In this document: positions 32,150 to 42,009 of the stretch, piece after piece
Layout of the letters: every line of letters starts with the position of its first letter
Position numbering within the stretch: position 1 is the first letter of the stretch
Source of the DNA: Forficula auricularia
Taxonomy: Eukaryota; Arthropoda; Insecta; Dermaptera; Forficulidae
Reading direction: 5' to 3'
DNA length: 64,000 nt
Assembly (NCBI GenBank): GCA_024734495.1
Contig: JALMQS010000187.1
Location: 16,678,455 to 16,742,454 of the forward strand
The notes under the pieces: model-generated
Seen by the model: only the letters and a program-made list of their open reading frames with translations
Told to the model about the DNA's origin: nothing
Databases searched by the model: none
Program-made: the position numbers and the translations under genes

Positions 32150-32710
32150 ACCTCGAAAATATGTCTCATTTATGGAGAGTTCTCCAAACCACCCTGGAGT
32201 AGTACGCTATTCAGAAACCAGCTCTCAGAATTATAGAAATTCAGCCTTATCTAGCTCGTTTGATTACCTGATCCATCGAAGAACCGACTCCGCATTTTCC
32301 CTTTATTAAAGATACTCTTGGTGTATGTTCTAAGAAGTTATAGCTAATAGTTCCCAATAAAATCTTAAGAAACATGTAGATAGGAACATTTTTACCGTCA
32401 TATTGGATACACTCGTTTGATTGTATGACTTTTAGCGAGGGGTGGACCGCGATTGGAATTCATTAGAGAATGCCCCTTAATCTAGTGTCTTCTACTTGGA
32501 AATGAAAGTGTGGTGTACACAATATTAGATCGCGGTTCACCCCTCGACTTTTAGAGACTGGAACGCTTTTCCCAACTCCTACGATTCTCCAGCGATCTAC
32601 AACCTTCAGTCACTCAAGACCCAGATCCAAAGGTTCCTGACTCAACCACTGGAATTTCTTCCTCTTCTCACAAAGAAGGAGTCAATTCTGATCTATAAGG
32701 TTTAGCCTTT
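32150..32710 (+). pseudogene. LINE reverse-transcriptase tail remnant, split by a MITE
   Basis: Degraded translation pieces such as SHLWRVL, AIQKPALRIIE and FRDWNAFPNSY, then IYNLQSLKTQIQRFL, follow the same order as the better-preserved LINE at 43851-44480. Stops and frameshifts are present. A 111-bp MITE interrupts it between the CMTF and FRDW positions. Confidence 0.7.
32436..32546. mobile_element. hAT-type MITE, short form (111 bp)
   Basis: Ends CGAGGGGTGGACCGCGATTGG and, in inverse, CGAGGGGTGAACCGCGATC, flanked by an 8-bp duplication ACTTTTAG (32428-32435, 32547-32554). Same family as 23565-24177 but without the minisatellite. It shows what the unexpanded core looks like. Confidence 0.9.
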
Positions 32711-33620
32711 TTTGTATAATACCTTCTTTTATCAATGAATTGTTGAACTTTTTTTCTTAATAAAATACTGATTTGTAACTATAATAAACGAGGTACCGGT
32801 AAGTTACATGGTGTGTCCTTAGTTTTTTTTATTTCATTTTAATACTAAATAGATAATTTTTTTCTTAAAGATCTCTTGGAGACCTCATTTATTAAATTAG
32901 TTATACATTTCTTCACAACAATCATATATCGTATCTATAGTTTTTCTGTTCTGTTGAATCAGAGTGAATCCATTTTTGTTTGTATTATATATATTAAAGA
33001 CAGATATCTTTTAATTCTAGTGATTTTCCTTGTGCGAACAAATTTCATGGCTAGGGTGCCTGCGGCCAAAAAGTGTCGATTCATCTGAATAAAAGATTGA
33101 GATTGGTGAAAAATAATTATTAAAATTATTATAAATCTGGTTAGGTATATTTTTAGGAAAAAAACTAATCTAATAGCCTCCTGTCAAACGAGTTGTTAAG
33201 TATCCCACGATACTCATGCGATTAAAATCGCACGTCACAATAGAAGTAGTAGCTCACACTTAGTGCAGGTTTATCTCCTGACAAGTTTGACTTGGGATCA
33301 ACTGAGTTTTTACTTCGAAATAGCATTCAAACTATGACTTTTTTGGCATCTATTTTAGGGCACTGTTCACATATCTAACGGTTAGCTGATTCGGCCGTCA
33401 GCTAATGATATTCGACACTTTAACCGGAGATAGACATAGCTACCCTCAGTTGAGCATCTCTCCAAATAGCGTGCTATCACAGAATTTCATCTCTACAAGT
33501 ATTAGTAAAAATTAATACTTTGTTTATCTTTAAATTAACTAGAAATTCTTAGCCATTCCATGAGCCCTGGATTTTTTCATTCATTGGACGAATCCCAGCG
33601 GTCAGCTTGAGTATTCAACT
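32710..33620. other. No gene recognised
   Basis: Unique-looking AT-rich sequence with no domain-bearing frame. The 70-codon frame at 32876 is not supported by anything else. Confidence 0.4.
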
Positions 33621-33635
33621 AACACACACAAAAAT

Positions 33636-33916
33636 AGTTTTTAAGGAATTTGGTGTTGGTACTTGGTGAAACATTTTTTAAAAATTATTGGATAAAAAAT
33701 ACTTGGTAGGTTTCACATTAAGATATAAAAATAAAACGAATTTATTTTTGGAGAATCTTTAATCTCGATATATATATTTCGGGTGACTAACCCATCTTCA
33801 GGAGCAACTGGTTAGTCCCTTGAAATATATATATCGAGATTAAAGATTCTCCAAAAATAAATTCGTTTTATTTTTATATCTTAATGTAAAACCTACCAAG
33901 TATTTTTTTATCCAAT
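33636..33916 (-). mobile_element. P2: palindromic P-family ribozyme retroposon
   Basis: Flanked by a perfect 15-bp target duplication AACACACACAAAAAT (33621-33635, 33917-33931). On the minus strand: inverted arm, hammerhead, forward arm, then the conserved 3' end AAATGTTTCACCAAGTACC and AACACCAAATTCCTTAAAA. The arms share TACTTGGTAGGTTT, TATAAAAATAAAACGAATTT and TTAATCTCGATATATATA. A long duplication and no poly(A) indicate target-primed retroposition. Confidence 0.9.
33764..33804 (-). ncRNA. Hammerhead ribozyme motif HHR-5 (in P2)
   Basis: All parts pair. On the minus strand, CTC (33804-33802), CTGAAGA (33801-33795), stem II GGGT with ACCC around TAGTC, GAAA (33780-33777), a stem III hairpin of ATATATATAT, the cleavage-site C (33767), then GAG completing stem I. 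It is the best-formed copy of the P family. Confidence 0.85.
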
Positions 33917-34145
33917 AACACACACAAAAATTACATTTTTTCTTGTTTATATGTGTATACTGTATATGTCTGAAATCATTTTCAAGAATATTTTTTTTCT
34001 TCTCTCAGTTTGTGTATCTTTGAATAATTACATCAACTTGATAATGGGAAAGTGTAGAAAGTTTGATCTATTGCTAAAATTAAAGAATAATTGATTGCAT
34101 TTTGGGCTTTTAAGAGCTTCAGAAACAGAATCTGAAAAAATTAAT

Positions 34146-34627
34146 GATAGTATATCGTCGCCTTAGAGTTTAAACCTGCTACCTCACAATAAGGAAATTT
34201 TACAGAGCAGAGAAAAAACATAAAATTTAATATTGTTGTTATGGAAAGAAACTATTTTTCACATTTTTTCTACAACTTAGAATCGTAATTTTAAGTAGCA
34301 GTTTTACTTGGACGATGCTACATATCTTTTTCTTTCGAACTGTATTAATATGTCTTTTTTTATTTATTTAATGTCACCGGGAACAAAGCTCATTTAGACA
34401 GCACATAAGTAAAGTGTTAGTAGGGTTAGTGAGGGAGCCGAGTTTTTAGCCGGTAGAAATTTTTATTTGCCAGCCAGGATCGAAACCCGGCCTTCCACTC
34501 CAACATCGTCATAGCGCCGAAGCAAGGCCAGTGCGTTAGCTGGCTCAACTAACCGGACTTCCCGTTTTAATATGTCATATATGATAAAAAAATGGATTTA
34601 GCAGGCTTACACTCTAAGGCGACGATA
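34146..34627. mobile_element. TIR element with a nested SINE
   Basis: Ends ATATCGTCGCCTTAGAGTTT and, in inverse, ATATCGTCGCCTTAGAGTGT, with pairing for about 30 bp. The interior matches 835-1082. Without the SINE it would be about 255 bp, a MITE size. Confidence 0.8.
34349..34566 (-). mobile_element. SINE3, tRNA-derived
   Basis: On the minus strand it starts near 34566 with GGGAAGTCCGGTTAGTTGAG, with a B-box-like GGGTTTCGATCCTGG at about 34470 and an A/T-rich tail at 34349. It is flanked by TTAATATGTC on both sides (a target duplication of about 10 bp), and the related element at 835-1082 shows the empty site. Confidence 0.75.
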
Positions 34628-34629
34628 TA

Positions 34630-35395
34630 GTGTCAACACAGTTGTAGCTAAAAAGATGAAATTCGGAAGAAAAGTTTGTAATAATTAGCTGCGTCTTCGG
34701 ACCAATTTCCAAAACATCAATATTTAGACAGAAAAGTATCGTCTTGGAAAAAGTTTTCAGTTTTTCCTCCAACTTAACTTCAAAACCCAAAATAATAAAG
34801 AAGGCACTTTTATAAAGAATCATGAATAAGCCCGCCAAGTGTTTTGTCTTTTTTCGTCCAAAATACTTGAGATATCGAAATCGTTTTTTGTCGTTGATAA
34901 AAATAGATTGTAGGAAATTAGTGTAATTTCATATAATTTTAAATTAAGCCATGTTCGTCATTAAATCACCTAAAATTGGTCACTTTGGGTTTCTCGTACA
35001 CCATAATTTTAAAAATAATTAAATTTAAAAAAATTAGCCTAATTCTGCTTAAAGAAATCTTTGCGCGTATACCTAACACTCCATGATACAAAAAAATTTA
35101 TTTTGGAGAAAATTCGAATTTCCCAAAACAATTTTAATAAAAATTTTGTTTTCGAGAATAATTGATACGTATATCTTGTAAATTTTCAAGTTTGGCAGAC
35201 GGCTAGACACCAGGCAGACAGATTGTATAGACGTTTTGCTTGTGAATAGAACCCTATGTATTGTCTTTGTATTGAATATGAAATTATCATAGGTATTAAT
35301 AAAATAATCAAATTAATTACAATATAAAAAGATGCAAGCAGCTTGGGAAGAAAAATTAATATTATAATTAAAATTTTGATCCCCGGTGGTAATAA
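34630..35395. other. No gene recognised
   Basis: AT-rich. A 74-codon minus-strand frame (34614-34838) begins in the TIR element and has no domain. Confidence 0.4.
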
Positions 35396-35795
35396 GTGAG
35401 TAGTTTCTGCCCTGTCATGGGGGTGTAGGTCATTGTGCGATCCAGGGTCATCTGTTGGTTGATAAAACCAGAGACGAGAGAGGAAAAGAGGAGGCTAGGG
35501 AGGAAATAACAGGTGTCTCGGCACCATTGCGCGGGTGGACCCTGAGGAGGGTGCTGCAAGAGCGGAGGAACCCATGTGTGTGTATGTGTGTGTGTAAGCT
35601 GGTCGGAAGCTGCGGTCCGGCACCGTGGGAAGCTTGGAGCTCCAGGGCTGACTCCAGTCCAGTCAGCTGACACAGTCGGGCTTCTGATATAAAGGTGAAC
35701 TGGGAGATTTTCAGAGCTCCCCAGGGGAGTCCAATCATCTTCTCCAGCACACACACACACACACACACGCTCACGCATATTAGACCTTTTCATTC
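35396..35795. other. GC-rich island with a CA/TG microsatellite
   Basis: About 400 bp of clearly higher GC than the surroundings, with TGTGTG near 35577 and (CA)n at 35750-35768. Overlapping open frames on both strands (up to 141 codons) contain low-complexity runs and no recognisable domain. It could be a host exon, UTR or promoter region. A comparable patch is at 54180-54440. Confidence 0.35.
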
Positions 35796-35799
35796 ACCT

Positions 35800-37310
35800 G
35801 TGCAGCGGAGATGAAGGATATAAACACGGATGGTGTTTTGCAAACGAACATTTCCTGTCGGAATATAATACTCATTGTTACTGCACAGATAGAACCTACT
35901 TAACTTTTTGACTCTTTTTTTAGTTCTGCGAATCGCCATAGATTCGTATTTTTGCACTTTTTGATAGTTATGTTTAGGATGTCTTACCGAAATTGGTAAA
36001 AAATTAAGGTAGTTTTATCCCCATATTTGTTTTCTTAGGATTTTTTTGAAATTTAGACAGTTTTTATTATTTAAATACTTCTGCTACTTGGTGGAAAAAC
36101 GAAATTTATGAACAATATAATTCCGGAGATATTAAATTCCAAAGATAGAGTTTTTCAGACTCTTATACATTGCACTATACGCGATATGGAAAAGTTTACC
36201 TACATTTTTAATTATAATTAAGAAACTCTTTTTACCATTGTTATAAAAAATTAAACCAACATTAAACAATAACTAATACATTTTTAAAGAAAATTTTTAT
36301 TCATAGTTACAACATAGTTTCTGAGATAATAATGAATAAGTAATGAAAAATTTACACTAAAAGTTTTGGGCTTTATATACTCTAGCATTAACTTTTTGGT
36401 ACAAATTTTGAAAAAATAAGCCTTTTTCAAAATCCCATTCAAGACCATTCCAAAATTAAATCACTGATTTTACAATCAACCTAAGTAAACTTTGATAATT
36501 TAATATCTGGCTCTTTTTTACAGATTAGTAGTCATTTATTTCATTGTAGTTTATTAGCTATTGTAAATCTTAATTTAATTTAAAATTTCTTAGTTATCCC
36601 TAAATTCATAATTTGTGACTGAAGATCTTTCTGAAATCAGTGATTCTTAAGAATTCTCAGAAGCAAAAAGTATATTATTAGATAATTTTTCCAGTTAGCG
36701 TTTTTGGTACTTGAGTTTGACTCTCAAGGAAAAGGCAGCTTCGGACATTCAATCAAAGTTTTATATTAATACCTTTAATAATCTTAGTAAATTCTAGTTT
36801 CCAATTAATAAATTTTAATTTTTAATAATTCTCGAATACCTACTACTTAATTCGAGGATGTTTTAGTTTTTTCTTTTTCAAATTCTTTAAAAATTAGTGG
36901 AAAATTTTGTACAAAAAAGGATTTGAGATCTAAAAAAAACGTAAAAATAAGTATAAGTACCGGGAAACTCCAAAAATAGAAAGAGGTTTGGAATATGCGA
37001 ATTATTCTGCTAAAAAAGTACAATGCTTTTCTGATTAAAATAATTTAATAATACTCAAATAAATATATAAATTTTCTTTTTTTAATCTAATAGAATTACT
37101 TACATTATAAAATCATAGTAAAATAAATGCCAGAAATGTTTTAATGTATGTCGTTAATATGTCAACACAACAAAGCTTGAGAGGGGCGTGAAGTGTTCAG
37201 ACTACTGCGATTATCAGATTAGACCTTGTTCTAATTAACGCAGCTGTACTGTAGCATTAAATACCATAAATATATTAATTAATCATAGCATATACATAGG
37301 AATGGAGGAT
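35800..37310. other. No gene or repeat recognised
   Basis: About 1.5 kb of AT-rich sequence without open frames of note or matches to other parts of the window. Confidence 0.4.
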
Positions 37311-37317
37311 TCGAATA

Positions 37318-37745
37318 ATGGAATTGAAATAATTATCGGAAAAGAGGTTTTTATTTAATTAGTTTTTCCTCTTATTAAAAACAAGGACTAAAATGATGAT
37401 CAAGGACACTCGATGGTGGAGAAGTAATCTCCGGAGTCGAAGCTAAAATACAATGTATACATTAATTCATGTAAAATAATTGGTTTAATAAAATTTATAA
37501 AAAAAAAAATAGCAAATACATAGAAAATCAAAGAGAAATTAATTGGATGGATTAATTTCCGCAATATGGTATTGGAATAATTATCGGAAAAGAGGTTTTT
37601 TTCTATAATTAGTTTTTTCCTCTTATTAAAAACAAGGACTAAAGATGATCAAGGACACTCGATGGTGGAGAAGTAATCTCCGGAGTCGAAGCTAAAATAC
37701 AAAGTATACATTAATTAATGTAAAATAATTGGTTTAATAGCATAT
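37318..37745 (+). repeat. Repeat F, two direct copies
   Basis: Copies at 37318-37500 and 37566-37745 share TTATCGGAAAAGAGG, TATTAAAAACAAGGACTAAA, ATCAAGGACACTCGATGG and AAGTAATCTCCGGAGTCG, each ending near AATAATTGGTTTAATA. The inverse copy is at 13250-13440. The pair is separated by about 65 bp, so they are probably a tandem duplication. Confidence 0.8.
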
Positions 37746-38076
37746 ACATAGATTCACAATACAATATTTGATAAAAAAACAACTATTATTCTAAATAAAG
37801 GCAAAAAAATCTAGTTATATTTAATAATTAATTAGAAGTATTTTCTTTTGGAGACGGACTGGTAATAGAATTCATTTGAGAATTGAAGGAAAGGCAGACC
37901 AAGGATAATGCACAATAAAATTACGAATAGTAGAATTTATTGGAACATCATTTTCATCATATTAAATTAAATTAAATTAATAAATTGAGGTTGTTATCGT
38001 CCATTAATATTTTTCTTTGTGGCTGGTTATTGGGTACTTGAACTTGAAATAAATTAGAAGTTAAATTTTCAAAATG

Positions 38077-38117
38077 TTGCTACGTTTCGCAGTATATTTT
38101 TCTGCTTCCTCAGGCAA
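38077..38117 (-). ncRNA. Hammerhead ribozyme motif HHR-6 (in R)
   Basis: On the minus strand TTGC (38117-38114), CTGAGGA (38113-38107), stem II GCAG with CTGC around AAAAATATA, GAAA (38088-38085), ACGT, the cleavage-site A, then GCAA. Stem I pairs TTGC with GCAA (4 bp). Stem III is the self-complementary ACGT. Confidence 0.8.
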
Positions 38118-38745
38118 TTTTTAACCTTAACCTCCTCATAATAAGTAATATATAGCTCACACCATAAGTCATTGACAAGATTCTTTATATTGTAGATACT
38201 AATTAATATTGTTATCTGTATCAGTTAAGCCTTTTACACGATTGTGTTTTTTAAAAAAGGAAAGGATGTCATTGTTTTGCTGTGGCAATTGTTTTAATTG
38301 TGATCGACATATGGTGTAATAAACTAAATACAGTGAAACCCCTCAAATCCAAAAAAAGGAACTTATTTATTTAGTGATAAAACAATTATGTATAAATTCT
38401 ACATTATAACCTATTTTACATAATTAGTTGACAAATTAACAAAGAAGTACAGTTAGCATGCCTAACAAAGTGTAAATGTGTCTACATACTTATGTCATCC
38501 AAAATTAAAAAAAGGTAAAAGTTGGTTATTGAAATTCTTTAGGTTAATCACTTTGCAAAAACAATGAAATAATAATAGAAACACACAAAAATCACTTAAT
38601 CTTTCACTTGATTCAGTTAACTTCAATTGTCTAAGATGCTTTCGGCTAATCCGACCAAATTGAAATTCGAACAGACTACAGCCCCAATTAGTTTGGATTT
38701 GAGGGATTTCAGTATTACTTATTATGAGGATATTACGTTTAAAAA

Positions 38746-38786
38746 TTGCCTGAGGAAGCAGAAAAATATACGGCGAAACGTAGCAA
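38746..38786 (+). ncRNA. Hammerhead ribozyme motif HHR-7 (in R)
   Basis: Mirror copy of HHR-6: TTGC, CTGAGGA (38750-38756), stem II GCAG with CGGC (one mismatch), GAAA (38775-38778), ACGT, A, GCAA. Stem I is intact. The one change from HHR-6 breaks a stem II pair. Confidence 0.75.
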
Positions 38787-38939
38787 CATTTTGAAAATTT
38801 AACTTCTAATTTATTTCAAGTCCACTTACCCAATAACCAGCCACAAAGAAAAAATGAATAAAATTCTTTTATTCTGAATTTTATTTTTCATTATCCTTGA
38901 GCTGCCTTTTCATCAATTCACTATTGATTAATTAATTTT

Positions 38940-39925
38940 ATCAACTTGAAATCGACCCTGAGAAAAGAAAAATACACCTTCTTATAAATTCTTGTATCTA
39001 TATTCAAGTTTTTTTTAATCTTCAATTAATAATTAAACAATTTTTCTTTTTTCTCTCTTTTGTCAAGTTTTCGTTACGTTTTTTTTTTTGTTCCACCGAT
39101 TGATTCCCTCGACTTCTTCTTTTTCGAAATCGTGACTTGAAAATAATTCTTAATTAATATTCACGAATTCTTGACCGAAGCAATAATTTATATAACCTGG
39201 AAAAAATAAACAAAAATCACCGAGGAACGAACGCAACGGTGAGAGAGAGGCGCTTCAAGAATCTTATAATGCCTTTTAGTAAAGCTTTTATTTTTTTATT
39301 ATTTTTTTTTCTGGTTCAAATTTTTTGTGATGATTTTCGGCAGGCAAGGGGTATCATTGGCAGGGGCCATTCAGTGGCCCCCCTATAAACGGCTAGCTAT
39401 TCATTAGCAGCACCACCCAAAAGGACGAACGCACTCTTTTCTTGGCAAACCTAAGGAAATTATCACGCAACAGCCAAAAAAATGGGTTTTGTGTGCGCGA
39501 TGTGACGCCCCGAAACCCATTTATTATGGAAGTTTTTGGAAAAATTCATTGATCAAGAAAAATACGAGAGCGCCTGCGGGTGTCTTGTTCGCTGGCTTTT
39601 TCCTCGGCGTAAACTCACCGGCTAGGAGAATCCAGACAAGTTCCGGTTTCGATTGACTTTCTCCTCCAAGGTATTTTGTCGGAGGTCTTTTACGCTCACC
39701 AAACTTTTACCTGATTCATCTTTTCTTCAATTCCTTCTCCTCTTATTCTGATTTTTATCTTTAAAAAATCTTATGGGATTGAATATCAGATTCCCTCTTT
39801 AAATATTCCTTCGAAAAACATTGATATTCTAATCTATAATAACATCATATTAATAACATTCGGCGCAATTTAATGATGATCAAATAATAGCACAAATATA
39901 TTACACAAATTGCATATTTATAAAA
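38940..39925. other. Unassigned, with a moderate-GC stretch
   Basis: 39330-39700 has more GC than the surroundings and contains CAGTGGCCCCCC and GAGAGCGCCTGCGGGTG. No continuous frame or repeat match was found. It may be unique host sequence, possibly regulatory or untranslated; I cannot tell. Confidence 0.35.
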
Positions 39926-39929
39926 AATT

Positions 39930-40115
39930 ATATTTTAAAAACTAAAAAACACGCTTCTAAAAAGTATAAAATAATGTAATACTTAATCAAAAAGGGCGCA
40001 GAAACATGTACTTTTAATTAATTTCGACAAAGTGTCCCACGCTTTTTGATTAAGTATTACATTATTTTGTACTTTTTAGAATGTTGTTTTTTAATTTTTT
40101 TGAAATATAATTTAT
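39930..40115. repeat. Palindromic repeat, 70-bp arms
   Basis: TAAAAAGTATAAAATAATGT and AATACTTAATCAAAAAG on the left are mirrored by CTTTTTGATTAAGTATTAC and ATTATTTTGTACTTTTTAG on the right. The roughly 40-nt loop contains AGAAACATGTAC. No hammerhead boxes and no TSD identified. Confidence 0.7.
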
Positions 40116-40207
40116 TTTTTTACTTTTTTGTCTTAATTATTTTTATAGAGAAAAGCTTGCGAAATTTAACTGAATGAAATGTATTTATTTTTATTACTTT
40201 TATATAT

Positions 40208-40690
40208 TTATATTAGCTTAGCAAACAGGAAGTTGCTATTGAAGACATATGTATGGAGCATAGCCATGTACGGGTGTGAAACCTGGACAATTAGAGAAGA
40301 GGAGAGAAAGAGATTAGAGGCTTTCGAAATGTGGTGCTACAGAAGAATGATGAATATCAAATGGATGGATAAAATTACAAATGAAGAAGTTCTTGGAAGA
40401 ATCGGAGAAAGAAGAACCTTGTGGAAGAGTCTGAAGAAGAGAAGAGGTCAGATGATGGGGCACACACTGAGACATGGGGGACTGCTTAGGGATATCTTGG
40501 AGGGGGAGGTGGGAAAGAAAAGGGAAGGGGAAGAACCAGATTAGAATATTTCAACCAAATAATTGGGGGTATGGGATGCCAGACATTTAGAGAGGTTAAA
40601 CAGCTGGCGGGGGACAGAGTCGAGTGGAGACGGATTGTTGCATCAAACCAGTCTTAGGACTGTATACTCAATGATGATGATGACTTTTAT
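40208..40690 (+). pseudogene. RTE-like LINE 3' end
   Basis: The open frame gives KTYVWSIAMYGCETWTIR, RLEAFEMWCYRRMMNIKW and MDKITNEEVLGRIGERRTLW, the thumb/C-terminal region of RTE/BovB reverse transcriptases. A frameshift near 40535 follows, then RLEYFNQIIGGMGC and RRIVASNQS. The tail is ATG/TGA microsatellite (40668-40682). It is flanked by 40-bp diverged direct repeats, TTTTTATAGAGAAA at 40141 and 40725. Close relative of 10690-11098. Confidence 0.85.
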
Positions 40691-40861
40691 ATAAAATTGA
40701 GTACTGAGTAGGTAAACTATTATTTTTATAGAGAAATGTTTGCGGAATTTAACAGAACAAAATCACATTGATACATAGATAAATACATACAGGTGAAGCT
40801 AATATAAAGTGTGTAAAAATGTGTGAGCCTCAGCCACATTAGCTCACGGGGGAAGTGGGAA

Positions 40862-40945
40862 TTTAATTTTAAAACCCACTAATAGTTCATGACAAATAAA
40901 ATGTATTAAATTTAGGAAATTTAAATTATTATTTTAAAATCAAGG
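40862..40945 (+). repeat. Solitary satellite monomer
   Basis: One unit and a bit of the 64-bp satellite (ACTAATAGTTCATGACAAAT, AGGAAATTTAAATTATT) far from the main array at 16.4-17.6 kb. Confidence 0.7.
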
Positions 40946-41189
40946 CTTGTCTCTTATTTCCCCTCTATTAGTTCATTTCCCCCTTATTGTAACAAAAATT
41001 CAAACAAATACGTCGCTAAAGAAGTTTCACATCAAAATTTTTCAAGATGTATTCTTCAGGAAGGACCTATAGCGAACTAAATACCTGAGAATAGATATCT
41101 TTTATTATTTTTTTTCTTTAGATTTAAAAAATATTAATAAATACAAACCTTACTATATAAAAAAAGAAAAAACTATCTTCATTTGCTTA

Positions 41190-41805
41190 TTAAAATCCCA
41201 AACGTTTCGGGAGAATTTCTCCTTTTATCAATTTAATTTGGAAAAATGCTTTCTTAAAAAAAAAAAACTTAATTTATGAAATGTATATAAAGATTTGTGT
41301 ATAAGTAGTTCTAAATAGTATGTTGAAATAATTTATTGATTGATTTTTTTGTATAAAATAAATACAAATTCTTTTATAAAACAATCTCAAAACGTTTATT
41401 AGAAATCCAAACGTTTTGGAAAGAATTATACCTTATCATTGGAATATGGAAAAATAATTGCTTTAAAAAAGTAGTTTTTTTGGCTTTTCGTCCTTTCTAG
41501 CCATAAGCCATTTACGATACTATTTATTTTTTATTAAATTTGTCCCTACCCCGGGAGTCAGATTTTAGCCGGATGTCTCGAGTCGGATTCGAACCCGGGT
41601 CCACTTGGTTAGCAGACAGACACGCTACCACCTAGCCTATCCGACCCCCCCCCCCCAAAAAAAAAAGTAAAGTTGGTTTATATTTTATTTTTTAAAGCAA
41701 CGATTTTTCCATATTCCATTTATAAAGGAAGAATTTCTTCCAAAAAGTTCTTATTTCTAATAAACATTTTGAAAATATTTTATAAAAATAATATAGTAAC
41801 ATAAA
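41190..41805. repeat. Diverged ribozyme-type palindrome split by SINE2b
   Basis: Arms at 41357-41465 and 41690-41805 mirror each other (TTTTATAAAAC, TATTCCA, TGGAAAAAT with AAAGCAA). Near 41205 and 41405 AAACGTTTCGGGAGAAT and a diverged version resemble the inverse of a hammerhead 3' half; the first keeps stem II as GGAG with CTCC. The CUGANGA box has decayed to TTGATAA or is lost. Confidence 0.55.
41467..41660 (-). mobile_element. SINE2, tRNA-derived, copy b
   Basis: On the minus strand it starts near 41650 with GTCGGATAGGCTAGGTGG, B-box CCGGGTTCGAATCCG, and ends AAAAGCCAAAAAAACTAC at 41467. It aligns along its length with 31388-31580. A C-run at 41646 precedes its head. It sits at the apex of the 41.4-41.8-kb palindrome. 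Confidence 0.8.
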
Positions 41806-41814
41806 TAGTAAGGA

Positions 41815-42005
41815 ATTGGATAAAATTAAAAACACAGAGTTTTCGTCGATTTATTTTGACTTCCTCACTCACCTTTTATCATTCTTTGGGCCAGTGAGGA
41901 AGTCAAAATAAATTGACGTAATGTCTGGTCAATTTAAAAAAAACTGTGTTTTTAATTATATCCAATTCCCTACTATTTCTGTTACTAATTTACTATGGAT
42001 ACGAA
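41815..42005. repeat. Palindrome with a decayed hammerhead
   Basis: Arms share GGAATTGGATA, AAAACACAG or its inverse, and TTATTTTGACTTCCTCAC. On the left (minus) arm TGAGGA, stem II GTC with GAC, and GAAA survive. On the right arm stem II GTCAA with TTGAC is intact but GAAA reads GTAA. The C of CUGANGA is G in both, so it is inactive. Confidence 0.55.
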
Positions 42006-42009
42006 TGAT

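Larger units (their letters stand above)
37855..38935. mobile_element. R: head-to-head pair of E/R-family ribozyme retroposons
   Basis: Two inverted monomers with outward 3' ends. The left carries GGAGACGGACTGGTAATAG and AAGGAAAGGCAGACC near 37855-37910, like the E-family 3' end. The right ends near ATCCTTGAGCTGCC at about 38915. The arms share TGGCTGGTTATTGGGTAC, AAATTAGAAGTTAAA and the hammerheads HHR-6 and HHR-7. The 5' ends face each other across about 630 bp of unrelated sequence. No clear target duplication. Confidence 0.75.

Noticed and set aside
35368..35793. A 141-codon secreted-protein-like gene on the minus strand
   Set aside because: It contains runs encoded by the CA/TG microsatellite, there are equal frames on the other strand, and no domain or signal peptide is convincing.
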